A stretch of 20,707 nucleotides of DNA. It comes from a virus. Below, piece by piece: positions 20,628 through 20,707 of this stretch (the first letter of the stretch is position 1; the number at the start of each line of letters is the position of its first letter). Under the pieces are notes generated by a model that was not told the DNA's origin, did not search any database, and saw only the letters and a list, made by a program, of their open reading frames with translations. The stretch is from IMG/VR virus record IMGVR_UViG_3300008470_000032, positions 1 to 20,707 of that record, one strand, 5' to 3'. The position numbers and the translations under genes are program-made.

Positions 20628-20707
20628 AATTGAGAGGATATCTCCTCTCTTGTCTAGTTCACATGCTAAGACTTCACAACATGCTTACTACTTGTTGGAA
20701 TAATTGG
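20628..20707. other. Right window edge, no gene assigned
   Basis: It contains a perfect 7-bp hairpin (GAGAGGA/TCCTCTC, 20632-20649) just before tRNA-Gly, and the imperfect repeat CATGCTAAG...CATGCTTA. No complete tRNA is recognisable; a partial one could run off the edge. Confidence 0.35.

Noticed and set aside
20083-20703. Reading frames of 62 and 90 codons over the tRNA array
   Set aside because: They cover well-folded tRNA genes and have no independent coding evidence.
1-20707. CRISPR array, insertion sequence or integrase
   Set aside because: No regular repeat-spacer pattern, transposase-like protein or terminal inverted repeats were seen.

Overview
The window is an AT-rich phage late region, read almost entirely from the minus strand. 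It most likely comes from a crAss-like (Crassvirales-type) tailed phage, or a close relative, infecting a Bacteroidota host. This rests on three things: a very large terminase (790 aa) followed directly by a very large portal (810 aa), then scaffold, capsid and connector genes in head-morphogenesis order; a compact tRNA array beside the packaging genes; and transcription and translation signals of Bacteroidota style, namely TAnnTTTG -7 boxes, few Shine-Dalgarno sites and A-rich leaders. The crAss-like placement is from remembered family features, not a search.

Layout in the direction of transcription, from high to low coordinate. (1) 20627-19183: fourteen tRNA genes (Gly, Met-type CAU, Asp, Thr, Val, Arg, a second CAU, Tyr, Ser-UGA, Ser-GCU, Asn, Cys, Trp, Phe), ending in a strong terminator. 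A small independent unit sits inside the array: promoter-like boxes, a structured RNA or 23-codon ORF, and its own terminator (19924-19740). (2) 19110-17013: seven small genes, including two zinc-ribbon proteins, a GroES-like protein and a membrane/coiled-coil protein, ending in a terminator. (3) 16932-14049: a conserved small protein and the large terminase. (4) 13980-10113: the portal, then a holin, a small UVR-like protein and a spanin-like membrane protein, i.e. a partial lysis cassette placed between portal and scaffold. (5) 10022-7353: scaffold plus major capsid protein, bounded by a promoter-like box and a terminator. (6) 7269-4630: three connector or virion proteins, ending in a terminator. 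(7) 4533-1: a Cys-rich virion protein, a three-repeat cadherin-like protein, a 759-aa fibre and the 5' end of a second fibre gene.

Together these genes package DNA (TerL, portal), build the head (scaffold, capsid), join it to the tail (connector/ring proteins), bind the host (fibres, cadherin-like protein) and release progeny (holin and spanin-like protein; no endolysin is visible here).

The most notable points are: the major capsid protein is split by a -1 frameshift at an A4 run; a possible non-coding RNA or micropeptide transcript lies inside the tRNA array; every tRNA gene encodes C, never CC, right after the discriminator base; and the capsid and fibre genes share a near-identical leader of about 21 nt.
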